Source of the DNA: Tractidigestivibacter montrealensis
GTDB lineage: Bacteria > Actinomycetota > Coriobacteriia > Coriobacteriales > Atopobiaceae
Direction: 5' to 3'
Assembly: GCF_024741235.1 (NCBI RefSeq)
Contig: NZ_JANSKA010000001.1
Location: forward strand, 1-64,000
DNA: 64,000 nucleotides
The notes under the pieces were generated by a model. That model saw only the letters and a list, made by a program, of their open reading frames with translations, was not told where the DNA came from and searched no databases. Positions 63,661-64,000 of the stretch are shown here, one piece after another (the stretch's first letter is position 1; each line of letters begins with the position of its first letter). Made by a program: the position numbers and the translations under genes.

Positions 63661-64000
63661 CATGTTCGACATCATACTGCAGGAGACCCGCGCGCTCACG
63701 GTCGCGGAGAAGCGCCGGCTCGTGGAGGCCATCAGGGCCCTGATCGCGGACGGGCTCGCCGGCGGCGGGGCCGCTGGCGAGCCCGCGTGCTGCCCGAGGT
63801 GCGGCTCGCCGGGCGTCACGAGGAAGGGGCACGGCGCCGACGGGCGGCAGAGGTGGCGCTGCAAGTCGTGCGGCAGGACCTTCTCGGCGAGGACCGGCTC
63901 GGTCGTGGCGACGTCGAAGCTGCCGGTATCGACCTGGGCCGACTACGCGGAGGGCACGTCGCGGGCGAGTCGCTCCGGGAGCTCGCGAGGAGGTGCCACG
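63661..64000 (+). pseudogene. IS1595-like transposase, partial at window end
   Basis: From ATG 63661 (GAGGAGGAAGG ribosome site) MFDIILQETRALTVAEKRRLVEAI leads into a zinc-ribbon: CCPRCGSPGVTRKGHGADGR then RWRCKSCGRTFSARTG, typical of IS1595/transposase-like Zn-binding domains. At about 63952-63960 a GGG run appears one base short, shifting GESLRELARRCH out of frame, so this copy may be inactive or contain a sequence error. It continues beyond the window. Between galE and it (63455-63660) I see only a short frame of no known function. Confidence 0.7.

Overview
The window looks like a chromosome segment of a high-GC Gram-positive bacterium, most likely a gut or oral Coriobacteriia (Olsenella/Collinsella-like). 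This rests on protein style (YebC, ArgR, Lgt, a fused EcfA, mannose-family PTS, a PcsB-like secreted hydrolase), strong GC bias in the housekeeping genes and several actinobacterial-type insertion sequences. Taxonomy is inferred from reading only.

Region 1 (1-6.9 kb) is a decayed accessory zone. It holds an IS3-type transposase remnant, a C-terminal scrap of an AlbA/RecG-like ATP-binding protein and a GtrA scrap, then three intact minus-strand genes: a GIY-YIG domain protein, an ApeA-like HEPN ribonuclease candidate and a KAP-family P-loop NTPase. I read these as a candidate three-gene defence cassette. About 1.3 kb of non-coding DNA follows.

Region 2 (6.9-19.6 kb) is a surface polysaccharide locus: three acyltransferase-3 genes (one stopped by TGA, one frameshifted at a G8 tract), a Wzy-like polymerase, a Wzx flippase, a GT2 glycosyltransferase, an NAD-dependent epimerase, an IspD/TarI-like cytidylyltransferase, LicD and a DUF4422 glycosyltransferase. 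Its upstream end carries a C9 tract, a leader terminator and a perfect 16-bp inverted repeat.

Region 3 (19.7-49.3 kb) is mostly housekeeping and envelope. It contains yebC, an ECF-type vitamin transporter (S, fused A, T) with a DUF4430 membrane protein and a 1908-residue DUF4430/Ig-like/beta-propeller surface protein, lgt, a NifU-like protein, a U32 peptidase, a DUF2142 protein, tyrS, an acyltransferase, a large membrane protein, a class A PBP, argR, a C39-fold protein whose catalytic Cys is Ser, a proline iminopeptidase and uppP. A symmetric nested inverted-repeat array lies between the ECF/DUF4430 operon and lgt.

Region 4 (49.4-64 kb) begins with a frameshifted IS110 transposase and a 5'-truncated murB. 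It continues with a catabolic block (malic enzyme, LevR-like regulator, mannose-family PTS IIA-IIB-IIC-IID, tartrate/fumarate dehydratase alpha and beta, HSL-type esterase) that ends in a second, diverged copy of the murB 3' end. This looks like an island, or a recombination scar, between two murB termini. After it come a large 30-bp inverted repeat, a PcsB/NlpC-type secreted hydrolase, a frameshifted galE and a partial IS1595-like transposase.

Several genes are broken by single-base changes in homopolymer runs. Whether these are real (phase variation, decay) or sequencing errors cannot be settled from the sequence alone.
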